Shown here in pieces: positions 46,982-56,676 of a stretch of 64,000 nt of DNA. Source of the DNA: Alphaproteobacteria bacterium (GTDB lineage Bacteria > Pseudomonadota > Alphaproteobacteria > Rickettsiales > SXRF01). Each line of letters begins with the position of its first letter. Position 1 is the first letter of the stretch. The DNA lies in the NCBI GenBank assembly GCA_020049775.1, contig JAGVLO010000005.1:23898-87897 (forward strand), written 5' to 3'. The position numbers and the translations under genes were made by a program. The notes beneath the pieces are model-generated. The model saw only the letters and a program-made list of their open reading frames with translations, ran no database searches and was not told the DNA's origin.

Positions 46982-48411
46982 GACGGCATTTTCACTGTCA
47001 GCGTCATCACATTTACGCCTTGCTGGAATAGTATTTTCCATACGCGCTGGCGTTTTTCCATTACGTCTGCCAATTGCGAGGTAGAGGTGATTTTTTCATC
47101 ATTGATTTCTAGAATAATCGCGCCCGGCGGAATGGTCGTGGCAATGGTGGTATTGCTTCCCGCCAATACAACAACGCCTCTGGCGGCCTGATTATCGATA
47201 TCCAGCTCAAGGCTGAGTGCGGGCGACAGATTGGCCACGGTAAAGCCGTTCAACGGATGCTTTCCCACCAGTGTACGCTGGTCGCGCTTGGGGCTTTCCG
47301 GCGGCGCAATAAGTTCAATATCACGCTCTGCGCGGCTACCTTTGCGCATAACGTCCAGTGTGACTCTCTCGCCGATGCGCGACAACGCAAGCCGGTAATG
47401 CATCTCCTGCTCGTTGCCAATGGGCGAACCATCCACGGAAAACACGATATCGCCTTCTTTGATGCCTGCCTTTTCAGCCGGCGAACCAGGATACAGGCTG
47501 CGCACAATCACGCCTGCAGGGGATTTCAGGCCGATGGATTCCGCTATCTCGGCAGTCACCGGCTGCACCGACATGCCAATCCACGGGCGCACCACACGCC
47601 CGCCCTGCACTCTGCTTTGCATCAGCGAGCTGACCATATTTGACGGGATGGAAAAGCCAATACCCACCGAACCGCCACTCTTGGAATAAATCGCTGTGTT
47701 GATACCAATCAGCCGCCCGTTCATATCCACCAATGCGCCGCCTGAATTGCCGGGGTTGATGGCCGCATCGGTCTGTATGAAAAACTGGTAGTCGGACACG
47801 CCCGCCGCCTTACGCGCCAGCGCAGAAATAATACCGCTGGTCACTGTCTGGCCAACGCCAAACGGGTTGCCGATAGCTAAAATCAGGTCACCCACTTCAA
47901 GTTCATCGGAATCGCGGATTTCCAGCGCAGGCAGCTTTTCAGAGGTTTCAATACGCAGGAATGCAAGATCGGACTGCGGGTCTTTAAGTACTATTTTCGC
48001 ATCAAATTCACGCTTGTCAGACAACACTACGGTAATCTGCTGCGCGTCTTTGATGACGTGATGGCTGGTTACCACCAAGCCGTCTGATTTCACAATCACG
48101 CCAGAACCCAACGAGCTGACCACCTGATCACGCGCGCGGTCACCGAAGGTAAAACCCTTACCGAAGAAGTGGCGGAGAAGAGGATCATTGAGAAGCGGGT
48201 TGGATGCTTCCACCTGCTGCACGCGGCGCTTGGTGTAGATATTGACAACTGCGGGTGCTGCTTTTTTTACGATGGGTGCGAAGGAATATATCATGTCGCC
48301 GCGGCTTTTCGGCACGGCTTTTTCTTCCTGTGCGAACGACAGGCTGATGGAAGCCACCAGCATCACCAGTAACAGGCAGTAAACAACAATAGATTGCAAT
48401 GTTTTAACCAT
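46978..48411 (-). CDS. Do-type periplasmic serine protease (DegP/DegQ family)
   Basis: 477 residues. Signal peptide (LQSIVVYCLLLVMLVASISLSFA), then a trypsin-like domain with the catalytic His in VVTSHHVIKD, Asp in DPQSDLAFLRI and Ser in NPGNSGGALVD, then two PDZ regions (SPAEKAGIKEGDIVFSVDG and a C-terminal one ending LAIDNQ-like). It degrades or refolds periplasmic proteins. It is the first gene of a leftward set with crcB, the pseudouridine synthase and the ATP12 gene; the rplQ terminator separates it from the ribosomal operon. Confidence 0.94.
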   Translation of the reverse strand: MVKTLQSIVVYCLLLVMLVASISLSFAQEEKAVPKSRGDMIYSFAPIVKKAAPAVVNIYTKRRVQQVEASNPLLNDPLLRHFFGKGFTFGDRARDQVVSSLGSGVIVKSDGLVVTSHHVIKDAQQITVVLSDKREFDAKIVLKDPQSDLAFLRIETSEKLPALEIRDSDELEVGDLILAIGNPFGVGQTVTSGIISALARKAAGVSDYQFFIQTDAAINPGNSGGALVDMNGRLIGINTAIYSKSGGSVGIGFSIPSNMVSSLMQSRVQGGRVVRPWIGMSVQPVTAEIAESIGLKSPAGVIVRSLYPGSPAEKAGIKEGDIVFSVDGSPIGNEQEMHYRLALSRIGERVTLDVMRKGSRAERDIELIAPPESPKRDQRTLVGKHPLNGFTVANLSPALSLELDIDNQAARGVVVLAGSNTTIATTIPPGAIILEINDEKITSTSQLADVMEKRQRVWKILFQQGVNVMTLTVKMPS

Positions 48412-48423
48412 ACCGACCCAAAT

Positions 48424-48455
48424 AAAAAAAGGCAGCCGTAAGAGGCTGCCTTTTT
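48424..48455 (-). terminator. Rho-independent terminator after rplQ
   Basis: GGCAGCC and GGCTGCC form a 7-bp stem with a 6-base loop (48431-48450), with an A-run to the left (T-run on the minus strand) and five T to the right; it closes the ribosomal protein operon. Confidence 0.9.
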
Positions 48456-48482
48456 ACACTGATTTCAGTGCCGAGTAAACAC

Positions 48483-48911
48483 TTACGCAGCCGCTGCTTC
48501 GGCTTCTGCCTTTGCTTCTGGCTTAGGACCTGAATCCTTACCTTTGGCGGTCACATCACGGTCAACGAATTCGATAATCGCCATCGGCGCATTGTCGCCA
48601 TAGCGGAAACCAGCCTTGAGGACGCGGGTATAGCCGCCCTTGCGGGTTTTGTAACGGTCAGCGAGTACGGTAAACAGCTTGTTTGCCAGCACGGTGTCCT
48701 GCAGCATAGAGACCACCTGACGGCGCTCATGCAGGCCGCCACGCTTGCCCAGCGTAACCAGCTTTTCTACCACAGGGCGGAGATCTTTCGCCTTGGGCAG
48801 AGTGGTTGAAATTTGCTCGTGCTTAATCAGCGCTGCTGCGAGGTTCGAGAACATCGCACTACGGTGAGCTGATTTACGGCCTAACTTGCGGCCAGACATC
48901 TGGTGGCGCAT
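48483..48911 (-). CDS. rplQ: Ribosomal protein L17
   Basis: 142 residues; starts [20 protein letters not shown], the near-invariant L17 N-terminus, with [21 protein letters not shown] in the core. L17 lines the peptide exit region. The C-terminus adds an Ala/Glu/Lys tail ([13 protein letters not shown]). Last gene of the alpha operon, 24 bp after rpoA. Confidence 0.98.
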   Translation of the reverse strand: MRHQMSGRKLGRKSAHRSAMFSNLAAALIKHEQISTTLPKAKDLRPVVEKLVTLGKRGGLHERRQVVSMLQDTVLANKLFTVLADRYKTRKGGYTRVLKAGFRYGDNAPMAIIEFVDRDVTAKGKDSGPKPEAKAEAEAAAA

Positions 48912-48935
48912 AACAATACTTCCTTTCTATAATCC

Positions 48936-49949
48936 TTAGTATGGATCTTCGTACTTGCGTGCGAGTTCCTCGATGTTTTCTGGTGGCCAGCCCTGTACTT
49001 CCATACCGAAGCGCAGACCGATTTTTGCCAGTTTTTCCTTGATTTCGTTGAGCGACTTGCGGCCGAAGTTCGGGGTCTTGAGCATTTCGGCTTCAGTCTT
49101 CTGTACCAGGTCGCCTACATAAACAATGTTGTCGTTCTTGAGGCAGTTGGTAGCGCGAACGGAGAGTTCGTCAAGATCATACACCTTCTTGAGCAGGTAC
49201 GGGCTGAACGGCAGTTCCGGCTTTGCTTCTTCCTTCTTCTCGATTTTCGATTCTTCGAAGTTGATGAAGAGTTGCAGCTGGTCTTGCAGGATGCGGGCAG
49301 CGAGAGCCACTGCATCTTCTGCAGCTACTGAACCATCGGTTTCAACCGTCATGGACAGCTTGTCGTAGTCAGTGATCTGACCAACGCGTGCATTTTCCAC
49401 CTTGTAGGAAACCTTGATAACCGGCGAGAACAGCGCATCGACCGGAATGAGTCCAATCGGCGCATCGGTCGGACGAACAGCGCGGACATAGCCCTTGCCT
49501 ACTTCCACAACCATTTCCATGTTCAGCTTAGCGCCTTTGTCGAGCGTGCAGATAACATGGTCTTTATTGATAATTTCCAGATCGCCGGTGGTTTCAATCA
49601 TACCAGCGGTCACTTCACCCGGGCCGGTAGCGGTCAAGCTAATGCGTTTCTTTTCAGCGCTGCCCACTCTCAGGCGCAGCTCTTTAATGTTGAGGATGAT
49701 GTCGGTTACGTCTTCGCGGACGCCGGGAACCGAAGAGAACTCGTGCAATACACCTTCAATTTTGACCGAGGTCACTGCAGCACCCTGCAAGGACGACAGC
49801 AGCACACGGCGCAGGGCAACACCCAGCGTATGACCAAAGCCACGCTCGAGCGGCTCAGCTACAATCACAGCCTGACGCGGATTGCTCTTGGACGTTGCGA
49901 TATCAAGCTTGGAAGGTTTAATCAGATCTTGCCAATTCTTTGCTAACAC
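48936..49949 (-). CDS. rpoA: RNA polymerase alpha subunit
   Basis: About 337 residues. The N-terminal assembly domain ([23 protein letters not shown]) and the C-terminal domain ([22 protein letters not shown], then [15 protein letters not shown]) are typical; a 20-residue charged linker ([13 protein letters not shown]) joins them. GTG 49949 is preferred because AAGGTGGGG lies at the right distance upstream and it gives the usual start before [14 protein letters not shown] 49961 is the alternative. Confidence 0.97.
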   Translation of the reverse strand: MLAKNWQDLIKPSKLDIATSKSNPRQAVIVAEPLERGFGHTLGVALRRVLLSSLQGAAVTSVKIEGVLHEFSSVPGVREDVTDIILNIKELRLRVGSAEKKRISLTATGPGEVTAGMIETTGDLEIINKDHVICTLDKGAKLNMEMVVEVGKGYVRAVRPTDAPIGLIPVDALFSPVIKVSYKVENARVGQITDYDKLSMTVETDGSVAAEDAVALAARILQDQLQLFINFEESKIEKKEEAKPELPFSPYLLKKVYDLDELSVRATNCLKNDNIVYVGDLVQKTEAEMLKTPNFGRKSLNEIKEKLAKIGLRFGMEVQGWPPENIEELARKYEDPY

Positions 49950-50027
49950 GTTGGACCCCACCTTAAAATCTTACATTCTCTAAAAACTAAGCGTGCCAGA
50001 CACAGCCAGCACACCCACTAACTACTA

Positions 50028-50426
50028 TTACACCCTGCGGCGCTTCGGAGGACGGCAGCCGTTGTGCGGAACGGGCGTTACATCCTTAATCTGGGTGATA
50101 ACGAAACCCACCGTCTGCAATGCGCGAAGTGCGGATTCACGGCCAGCGCCAGGACCCTTTACTTCAACAGCCAGTGTCTTCATGCCGTGTTCCTGAGCCT
50201 TGCGGCCAGCGTCTTCAGCGGTAACCTGTGCGGCATAAGGGGTTGACTTGCGTGAACCCTTGAAGCCATGGTGACCGGCAGACGACCAGGCAACAGTGTT
50301 GCCCTGCGTATCCGTAATCGTCACGATGGTGTTATTGAACGACGCGTTTACATGCGCCACACCTGTGCTGATGTTTTTGCGTTCGCGCTTTTTAATGCGC
50401 GCAGCGCCTGCTTCCTTAACAGCCAT
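50028..50426 (-). CDS. rpsK: Ribosomal protein S11
   Basis: 132 residues with the S11 signatures [39 protein letters not shown] and [18 protein letters not shown] at the end. Part of the 30S platform. Lies between rpsM and rpoA in canonical order. Confidence 0.98.
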   Translation of the reverse strand: MAVKEAGAARIKKRERKNISTGVAHVNASFNNTIVTITDTQGNTVAWSSAGHHGFKGSRKSTPYAAQVTAEDAGRKAQEHGMKTLAVEVKGPGAGRESALRALQTVGFVITQIKDVTPVPHNGCRPPKRRRV

Positions 50427-50453
50427 AATTTAACCCACTCTCAAATCTTTTTG

Positions 50454-50831
50454 TTATTTAGTCGCTATTTTCTTGCCAGCAATTGGCTTTGCCTTGCCCT
50501 TACGGGTGCGGGCGTTAGTGTGTGTGCGCTGACCGCGAACCGGCAACTTCTTACGGTGACGAAGGCCACGGTAGCAGCCAAGGTCCACAAGACGCTTTAT
50601 GTTCATCGACACTTCACGGCGGAGGTCACCCTCTACTGTGTAGTCACGATCAATGATTTCACGGATACGGATTACTTCCGATTCAGCCAGTTGGTGAACG
50701 CGCTTTTCCGCTGGCAGACCTGCTTTTTCGCAAATCTGTGCGGATTTCACACGGCCAATGCCGTGGATATAAGTAAGCGCAATGTCAAGCCGTTTGCCCG
50801 AAGGAATGTTTACGCCAGCGATACGAGCCAC
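50454..50831 (-). CDS. rpsM: Ribosomal protein S13
   Basis: 125 residues; [27 protein letters not shown] at the start is diagnostic (read in parts: IAGVNIP, YIHGIGR), and the tail [20 protein letters not shown] contacts tRNA. First gene of the alpha operon here. It is separated from adk by the inverted mtgA gene, so it needs its own promoter in the upstream region. Confidence 0.98.
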   Translation of the reverse strand: MARIAGVNIPSGKRLDIALTYIHGIGRVKSAQICEKAGLPAEKRVHQLAESEVIRIREIIDRDYTVEGDLRREVSMNIKRLVDLGCYRGLRHRKKLPVRGQRTHTNARTRKGKAKPIAGKKIATK

Positions 50832-51167
50832 TTTAATACCTTATCTTTCAATTGGTTAAAAATGCTATTGCATCTTATAGCAAAAATGAGCGCAGATTCT
50901 ACGCGCTAACCCTGCCGTGTCAACCACTTTTTTACTTTGCTTTAAGGCTTTGTTGGTACTGCCTGTTTGTGTCTGCTGCCCATCAATCCAAGCCCGCCGG
51001 CAGGCTTTTTTACCTCCGGCAGCAAACATCATGATTTATCATCATAATACTAGCCTAAATATACGTATTATGGCCTCCGCACAAGGTAAAAAACAGTGTC
51101 TAAGCACGCCAAACAGGCATCGCGCAAGTCTTGCAGATTGCACAAAAGAAATTTATCCTCACGCACG
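50832..51167. other. Divergent region between rpsM and mtgA
   Basis: 336 bp without a credible gene; no L36 (rpmJ) frame was found. A GC hairpin followed by six T (AAGCC/GGCTT, 50990-51011) reads as a terminator on the plus strand although no plus-strand gene precedes it; a second pairing, GCCGG(C)AGG with CCTCCGGC, overlaps it. The region must hold the rpsM promoter. The in-frame GTG at 51096 could extend mtgA into it. Confidence 0.4.
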
Positions 51168-51845
51168 ATGGACGATAACAAACACACAATACGTTTTATT
51201 TTAAAAGCACTGCTGGTTTTCCTGATACTGCCGTACGCGCTTACGCCGCTGTACCGTTTCATGCACCCGCCATCCACCCTGATGCTGGCGGACTGGCTTA
51301 CATTCAGCCGTGTTGAGCGCGAATGGGTGCCGCTTGAGAAAATCTCCCCCAGCCTTATCAGCGCCGTCGTCTCGGCGGAAGACAGCGCCTTTTGCGAGCA
51401 TTGGGGCTTTGATTTTCGCCAGATGGAAAAATCTATCAACGCCGCGCTGACCTACGGCCACAGCCTGAAAGCCACATCCACCATCAGCCAGCAGCTGGTG
51501 AAAAATCTTTTCCTGTGGCATGGCCGCTCATGGATACGAAAAGGCCTGGAAGCCCCTCTCACCCTGTGGCTGGAGCTGACATGGTCAAAGAAAGATATCT
51601 TGGAAGCCTACCTGAATGTGGCTGAATGGGAAGAAGGCATCTACGGGGCGCAGGCCGCCGCGCGCCATCATTTCAAGAAAAGCGCCGCAAGCCTTACGAC
51701 ATCAGAATCCGCATTGCTTGCAACTTCATTGCCCAACCCGATAAACCGCGACGCCTCCAGCGCAGGGCCTACGCAGAAAATGCTTGCACAGCGCATAGCA
51801 CGCCTTTCAGTCAGCAAGGCTTCCGACTTGTCCTGTATTCGCTAG
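51168..51845 (+). CDS. mtgA: Monofunctional peptidoglycan transglycosylase MtgA
   Basis: 225 residues from ATG 51168. One N-terminal membrane helix (FILKALLVFLILPYALTPLY), then a GT51 domain with the catalytic Glu in ISAVVSAEDSAFCEHWGFDF, TISQQLVKNLFLW and ILEAYLNVAEWEEGIYGAQAAA. It polymerises lipid II into glycan strands. A GTG at 51096 with AAGG upstream is an alternative start adding a basic cytoplasmic tail. It lies on the plus strand inside an otherwise leftward ribosomal block, convergent with adk (19-bp gap). Confidence 0.92.
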   Translation: MDDNKHTIRFILKALLVFLILPYALTPLYRFMHPPSTLMLADWLTFSRVEREWVPLEKISPSLISAVVSAEDSAFCEHWGFDFRQMEKSINAALTYGHSLKATSTISQQLVKNLFLWHGRSWIRKGLEAPLTLWLELTWSKKDILEAYLNVAEWEEGIYGAQAAARHHFKKSAASLTTSESALLATSLPNPINRDASSAGPTQKMLAQRIARLSVSKASDLSCIR

Positions 51846-51864
51846 GATGCCTTGAAAACGGCTA

Positions 51865-52551
51865 TCAGCCGCCGATGATACCATCAATCTGGCGTGTAAC
51901 ATCGCCAATGTCGGCCATGCCGTCCACGCCCTTGAGTACGCCTTTTTTCTGGTAATAGGGCAGCAACGGCGCCGTCTGCCTGTGGTAGGCATCAAGGCGC
52001 TTTGATACGGTTTCCGCCTTGTCGTCTTCGCGGCGGCTGAATTCGGTTGCACCGCATTCGTCGCACACACCAGATTTTTTTGGCTGCTTGAAATTGTCGT
52101 GGTAGCCCGCGCCGCATTTGGCGCAGGAAAAACGGCCGGCGATGCGTTCCACCAACTGTTTGTCATCCACTTTCAGCTCGATCACGCAATCGATATGTTT
52201 TTTTTCTTCCGAAAGCATGACATCCAACGCTTCGGCCTGTGCGACAGTGCGTGGAAAACCGTCAAGAATAAAACCGTTCTGGCAATCGGCCTGACGGATG
52301 CGCTCGCGCAACAGGTTGACCATAATATCGTCAGAAACCAGTTGGCCCTTGGCCATAATGTCCTGCACCTGCTTGCCAAGCGCCGATCCGGAAGCAACAG
52401 CAGCACGCAACATGTCGCCAGTAGAAAGCTTCGCCACACCCAATTTAGACTGGAGATACTGTGCCTGCGTACCCTTGCCTGCACCGGGCGGGCCTAAGAG
52501 AATAAGGTTTACCTTGCGCGGATTCATCTTGGGTTGGCTCGCTCCCGACAT
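51865..52551 (-). CDS. adk: Adenylate kinase with zinc-type lid
   Basis: 228 residues. P-loop LLGPPGAGKGTQAQYL, NMP-binding region STGDMLRAAV, and a lid with four cysteines (SCAKCGAGY and GVCDECG, Cx2C-x17-Cx2C) as in zinc-containing adenylate kinases. FILDGFPRTVAQAEAL is the ADK signature. It converts AMP and ATP to two ADP. The start is either 52551, 3 bp after the secY stop, or ATG 52527; neither has a good ribosome-binding site. Confidence 0.96.
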   Translation of the reverse strand: MSGASQPKMNPRKVNLILLGPPGAGKGTQAQYLQSKLGVAKLSTGDMLRAAVASGSALGKQVQDIMAKGQLVSDDIMVNLLRERIRQADCQNGFILDGFPRTVAQAEALDVMLSEEKKHIDCVIELKVDDKQLVERIAGRFSCAKCGAGYHDNFKQPKKSGVCDECGATEFSRREDDKAETVSKRLDAYHRQTAPLLPYYQKKGVLKGVDGMADIGDVTRQIDGIIGG

Positions 52552-52554
52552 GGT

Positions 52555-53901
52555 TTATTTCAACTTGCCTTTAAGCTTCGACTTGCGGATCAGTCCTTCG
52601 TACTGATGGGCAAATAAATGTGACTGTACCTGCGTTACAAAATCAATCGTCACGTTCACCACAATGAGAAGGCCAGTGCCACCCAGCTGGAACGGTACGG
52701 AATATTTGGCAACGAACAATTCCGGCATAACACAGACCAACGCAATATACAAAGCGCCAACGGTAGTCAGGCGGGTAAGCACGTAATCGAGATATTCGGC
52801 GGTCTGCTGACCAGGGCGGATACCGGCAATAAAACCACCGTTCTTTTTCAGGTTATCGGCGGTTTCCGCAGGGTTGAACACCACGGAAGTATAGAAAAAG
52901 CAGAAAAATATCACCAGTGCGATATACAGCATGATATAGAGCGGCTGGCCGTGCGCCAGATAGGTGCTGATGGTCTGCATGCCGCCGCCGCCGCTGCTTG
53001 CCTGAAAGCTGGCAATCGTAAGCGGAAACAGCAGGATGGAACTGGCAAAAATCGGCGGTATGACGCCTGCAGTATTGAGCTTGAGCGGCATGTGTGTGCT
53101 TTCGCCGCCAAATACTTTATTGCCCATCTGCCGTTTGGGGTACTGGATGACAATGCGGCGCTGTGCGCGTTCCATGTACACAATCAAGGCAATCAGTGCC
53201 AGAACAACAGCAATGATAACGAAGATAAAGATAGTGGAAATCACCCCTGTGCGGCCCAGCTCAAACGTACGCGCCAACGCGCTGGGAAGGCCAGCTACGA
53301 TACCGGTGAAAATGAGCAGCGAGATGCCGTTGCCGATGCCGCGCGCGGTAATTTGCTCGCCCAGCCACATCAGGAACATGGTGCCGCCGGTAAGTGTCAC
53401 CGTCGTGGTGAAGCGGAAAAACATGCCGGGGTCAATAACCGCCGAACCTTTAGAACCCGTCATGCCCTCAAGACCGACGGCAATGCCATAGCCCTGAAAT
53501 GCGGCAAGGAACACTGTGCCGTATCGCGTGTACTGGTTGATCTTGCGGCGGCCCGCCTCGCCTTCTTTTTTGAGAGCGCCGAGATGTGGAACGGCCACGG
53601 TCAGAATCTGCATGATAATCGAGGCGGAGATATAGGGCATCACCGCCAACGCAAAAATGGTCATGCGCTCAAGCGCACCACCGGAAAACATGTTGAACAC
53701 TCCCAGAACACCGCCCTGATGCTTGGCGAAGATTTCTTGCAAAATATGGGGGTCAATGCCCGGCACCGGAATGAACGTGCCGAGGCGGTACACCACCAGA
53801 GCGCCAAGAACAAACCATAGCCTTTTTTTAAGCTCTGTCGCCCGTGAGAGGACAGAAAAATTCATATTGGAAGCTAAGCGTTCTGCAGCAGAAGTGGTCA
53901 T
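52555..53901 (-). CDS. secY: Preprotein translocase subunit SecY
   Basis: 448 residues with ten hydrophobic helices. Signatures: YRLGTFIPVPGIDP, the plug-region segment, ALGVMPYISASIIMQIL-type motif (ALAVMPYISASIIMQ) and NPAETADNLKKNGGFIAGIRPG near the C-terminal loop. The channel subunit of the Sec translocon. It is followed closely by adk and preceded by rplO in canonical spc order. Confidence 0.98.
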   Translation of the reverse strand: MTTSAAERLASNMNFSVLSRATELKKRLWFVLGALVVYRLGTFIPVPGIDPHILQEIFAKHQGGVLGVFNMFSGGALERMTIFALAVMPYISASIIMQILTVAVPHLGALKKEGEAGRRKINQYTRYGTVFLAAFQGYGIAVGLEGMTGSKGSAVIDPGMFFRFTTTVTLTGGTMFLMWLGEQITARGIGNGISLLIFTGIVAGLPSALARTFELGRTGVISTIFIFVIIAVVLALIALIVYMERAQRRIVIQYPKRQMGNKVFGGESTHMPLKLNTAGVIPPIFASSILLFPLTIASFQASSGGGGMQTISTYLAHGQPLYIMLYIALVIFFCFFYTSVVFNPAETADNLKKNGGFIAGIRPGQQTAEYLDYVLTRLTTVGALYIALVCVMPELFVAKYSVPFQLGGTGLLIVVNVTIDFVTQVQSHLFAHQYEGLIRKSKLKGKLK

Positions 53902-53970
53902 GGGCTTACTGGGGCCTACTGGATTCGGGTTAGTGAAGAATACTGCCGGCGCGACTGCCGGAAGCAGACA

Positions 53971-54432
53971 TTAGGCAGCTGGTAATATAAGCTTGCCACC
54001 CGATTTTTCAACTGCTGTGCGTGCAGCTTCCGAAGCAAAGTTCACTTCCAGTGTTACTTTTGCAGTCAGAGCGCCCTTAGCCAGAAGCTTGACTTCCTTG
54101 CCGCTCTTGCGCACGAGGCCTGCTTTTTTCAGCAGTTCGAGGTTCACGGTCTGCTTGGCATCCAGCTTGCCTGCGTCAACAGCCTTCTGCACATCACCGA
54201 GATTTACGGTTTCATATACGTGACGTGTGTAGTTATTGAAGCCGCGTTTCGGCAGGCGGCGGTGAATCGGGGTCTGGCCACCTTCAAAGCCGTTGATGCG
54301 CACGCCGGTGCGAGCTGTCTGGCCCTTACCGCCACGACCGCTGGTTTTACCTTTGCCGGAACCAATGCCGCGGCCAACGCGCATTCTGCGCTTTTTTGAC
54401 CCGGGGTTTCCTTTTAATTCATTGAGCTGCAT
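53971..54432 (-). CDS. rplO: Ribosomal protein L15
   Basis: 153 residues: the N-terminal glycine/basic arm ([21 protein letters not shown]) and [18 protein letters not shown] are diagnostic; the globular C-terminus ends [11 protein letters not shown]. 50S assembly protein. Between rpmD and secY. Confidence 0.98.
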   Translation of the reverse strand: MQLNELKGNPGSKKRRMRVGRGIGSGKGKTSGRGGKGQTARTGVRINGFEGGQTPIHRRLPKRGFNNYTRHVYETVNLGDVQKAVDAGKLDAKQTVNLELLKKAGLVRKSGKEVKLLAKGALTAKVTLEVNFASEAARTAVEKSGGKLILPAA

Positions 54433-54457
54433 TTTCTTTACCTAAACAAATAATGAG

Positions 54458-54787
54458 TTAGCTGACTTTTTCTACTTTTAACAGATGGCGTACCTTGTAA
54501 ATCATGCCACGCACCGACGGAGTATTTTCCAGCACCTTTGAGCGGTGGCGCTTGTTCAGGCCGAGACCGATAAGCGTTGCGCGCTGGTCTGAGCGACGGG
54601 CAATACTGCCAATCATCTGGGTGACTTTCACCTTGCCATCAGCCACTTCTTTGGTGACCGTTTTAGCAGCGGACTTTGCTGCTACGGGCTTCTCAGCCTT
54701 TGCGGCGGCTGGCTTTGCAGCGGCCTTTGGCTTGGCTTCCGATTTGCTGGCTGCTGGAGCGGCCTTGGTTTTAGAGGTAGTTGCCAT
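54458..54787 (-). CDS. rpmD: Ribosomal protein L30 with Ala/Lys-rich N-terminal extension
   Basis: 109 residues, whereas L30 is normally about 60. The core from residue 52 ([18 protein letters not shown], then [23 protein letters not shown]) is ordinary L30. The first 50 residues are almost entirely Ala, Lys, Pro, Ser and Thr ([20 protein letters not shown]). The extension is in frame, has no alternative ATG at the core boundary and is therefore probably translated. It resembles histone H1-type tails. Confidence 0.95.
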   Translation of the reverse strand: MATTSKTKAAPAASKSEAKPKAAAKPAAAKAEKPVAAKSAAKTVTKEVADGKVKVTQMIGSIARRSDQRATLIGLGLNKRHRSKVLENTPSVRGMIYKVRHLLKVEKVS

Positions 54788-54805
54788 AAAATAATTCCTT
54801 ACCGT

Positions 54806-55399
54806 TTATTCCTTGGTCTTCTTATCTTTTTTGGTGCCTTCAGGCTTTTCCTGCTGCTTCTCACCTTCGCGGCGCTCAACAATCTCGCCTACTTTCTTAC
54901 CGCGCTTTGCAGCTACGGCACGGGGAGACTTCATTTCGTGCAGGGCATTGAACGTTGCCTTGAGCATGTTGTGCGGGTTGGAGGTGCCAACGGACTTAGC
55001 TACCACGTCCTGCACACCGAGGGCTTCAAACACAGCGCGCATCGGGCCACCGGCGATGATACCGGTACCGACCGGAGCAGTGCGGATGATGACCTTACCG
55101 GCGCCGAAACGACCGTAGAGATCATGGTGCAGCGTACGGCCTTCGCGCAGCGGGATGCGGACCATTTTCTTCTTGGCATCATCGAGCGCCTTGCGCATGG
55201 CGTCGGATACTTCCTTCGCCTTGCCGGAACCGTAGCCAACCTTGCCCTTGCCATCACCAACGACGACGAGTGCGGCAAAACCGAAACGACGGCCGCCCTT
55301 CACTACTTTCGCAACGCGGTTGATGGAAACGAGCTTATCAATCAGCTCGCTGCCTTCTTCACGGTTCGACTGGCCTTCATTACGTTGTTCGCGTGCCAT
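54806..55399 (-). CDS. rpsE: Ribosomal protein S5
   Basis: 197 residues. RNA-binding double-stranded domain ([39 protein letters not shown]) and [21 protein letters not shown] are typical. The C-terminus has an additional charged tail ([18 protein letters not shown]). In the canonical order rplR would precede it directly; here an unknown gene lies between them. Confidence 0.98.
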   Translation of the reverse strand: MAREQRNEGQSNREEGSELIDKLVSINRVAKVVKGGRRFGFAALVVVGDGKGKVGYGSGKAKEVSDAMRKALDDAKKKMVRIPLREGRTLHHDLYGRFGAGKVIIRTAPVGTGIIAGGPMRAVFEALGVQDVVAKSVGTSNPHNMLKATFNALHEMKSPRAVAAKRGKKVGEIVERREGEKQQEKPEGTKKDKKTKE

Positions 55400-55456
55400 A
55401 TTTTATTTCCTAATTATTTCAATTTCACTGTTAACTAAACTGTTCGCCTTATACCT

Positions 55457-55732
55457 TTATATCCCCGCGGCTTTGGCCTGAGTCTGTATCTTGCCTACTG
55501 CCATCACATCCATGTCACTAGCCGAGAGTACCCTGCCAATTTCACGCTGGGATATTTCATTTATCAGCTGTTGAACCGCTGGTGGAATCACAGCTTCATC
55601 GCCATAAATCCTGACAGCCAGTTTCGGGTCCTGACCCGGAGTCCTGCCGAAACTTACTACGCCCAGCAGTCCACGAGGCTGAACTTCAGCACTCAGGGCC
55701 TTTCTTAGCTTTTCAACTTCGTTGTTCAACAT
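55457..55732 (-). CDS. Unidentified 91-residue protein inserted between rplR and rpsE
   Basis: Not recognised. From ATG 55732 it reads MLNNEVEKLRKALSAEV and continues with an apparent alpha/beta segment (LLGVVSFGRTPGQDPKLAVRIYG), PPAVQQLINEISQREIGRVL and MDVMAVGKIQTQAKAAG. Acidic to neutral, without membrane segments, unlike the very basic ribosomal proteins around it. Spacing is 15 bp from rplR and 57 bp to rpsE, and the strand matches, so it is co-transcribed in the spc operon. No frame overlap with a conserved gene suggests it is real. Codon 3 frame usage looks ordinary. Confidence 0.72.
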   Translation of the reverse strand: MLNNEVEKLRKALSAEVQPRGLLGVVSFGRTPGQDPKLAVRIYGDEAVIPPAVQQLINEISQREIGRVLSASDMDVMAVGKIQTQAKAAGI

Positions 55733-55747
55733 AATCAACTCAACCTA

Positions 55748-56119
55748 TTAAAATGAGAGGCCATGTTCGCGGGCTGCTTCGGCCAATGCCTTAACGCGCC
55801 CGTGGAACAGATAGCCACCACGATCAAACACCACTTCCTTCACGTTGGCTTTCTGAGCCTTTTTAGCAATTAGCTCGCCAACTGACTTGGCGGCATCAAC
55901 GGTTGAAGTGGACTTTGTTTTGCCCTTTACATCCTTATCCAGCGAAGAAACCGACGCGAGGGTCACGCCCTTGCTGTCGTCAATCAGCTGAGCATAAATA
56001 TGCTTGCCGGAACGGAATACGGAAAGCCGTACGCGGCCAACGGCTTTTTGGCGGATGGCGTAGCGGGTACGGGTCTTGCGGCGCTGAAAAAGCGCTTTTG
56101 ATTTGACTGCCTGACTCAT
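55748..56119 (-). CDS. rplR: Ribosomal protein L18
   Basis: 123 residues from ATG 56119 (AAGAAG-type site upstream). Signatures [25 protein letters not shown] in parts ([22 protein letters not shown]), [12 protein letters not shown] and [24 protein letters not shown]. Binds 5S rRNA. An in-frame ATG 15 codons upstream lies within rplF and is unlikely. Confidence 0.98.
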   Translation of the reverse strand: MSQAVKSKALFQRRKTRTRYAIRQKAVGRVRLSVFRSGKHIYAQLIDDSKGVTLASVSSLDKDVKGKTKSTSTVDAAKSVGELIAKKAQKANVKEVVFDRGGYLFHGRVKALAEAAREHGLSF

Positions 56120-56120
56120 A

Positions 56121-56654
56121 TTACTTCTTCTTACCTTCCTTGATGCGTACATATTCGTTTTCATAACGTATGCCCTTGCCCTTGTACGGCTCTGGCTTAC
56201 GCAGGGAGCGGATTTCCGCAGCTACCTGACCAACTAATTTTTTGTCAAAACCACTAATGGAAAGGCTGGTCGGCTTTTCGCATTTGATTTCGATGCCAGC
56301 GGGAATCGCGTATTTAATTTCGTGCGAGAAACCAAGCGCCATGCTGAGGAAATTTTTATCAGCGGCAGCGCGGTAACCTACGCCCTGGATTTCCATACGT
56401 ACGGTGAAGCCCTTGGATACGCCTTCTACCATGTTGCGCAGCTGCGCCCGCGAAGTGCCCCACATGGTGCGTGCGCGAGTACCTTTGTTAGCCGGGTGAA
56501 CCCAGGCTTTGCCGTCTTTAACTTCAATGGTGACTTCCGGCACAATTTTCGCCTTCATTTCGCCCTTGCTGCCTTTGACAGCCACTTCCCCAGCCGCAAC
56601 CGTAACGGTTACACCTGATGGAATCGCTACCGGCAACTTACCTACACGTGACAT
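56121..56654 (-). CDS. rplF: Ribosomal protein L6
   Basis: 177 residues, [15 protein letters not shown] at the start, [20 protein letters not shown] and [24 protein letters not shown] at the end. Near the GTPase-associated centre. Its stop is 1 bp before the rplR start codon region. Confidence 0.98.
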   Translation of the reverse strand: MSRVGKLPVAIPSGVTVTVAAGEVAVKGSKGEMKAKIVPEVTIEVKDGKAWVHPANKGTRARTMWGTSRAQLRNMVEGVSKGFTVRMEIQGVGYRAAADKNFLSMALGFSHEIKYAIPAGIEIKCEKPTSLSISGFDKKLVGQVAAEIRSLRKPEPYKGKGIRYENEYVRIKEGKKK

Positions 56655-56676
56655 GGTTATCTCCCAACCTTCTCAA

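Noticed and set aside
52951..53820. 289-codon plus-strand frame across secY
   Set aside because: Antisense to SecY and hydrophilic throughout, with no ribosome-binding site or domain.
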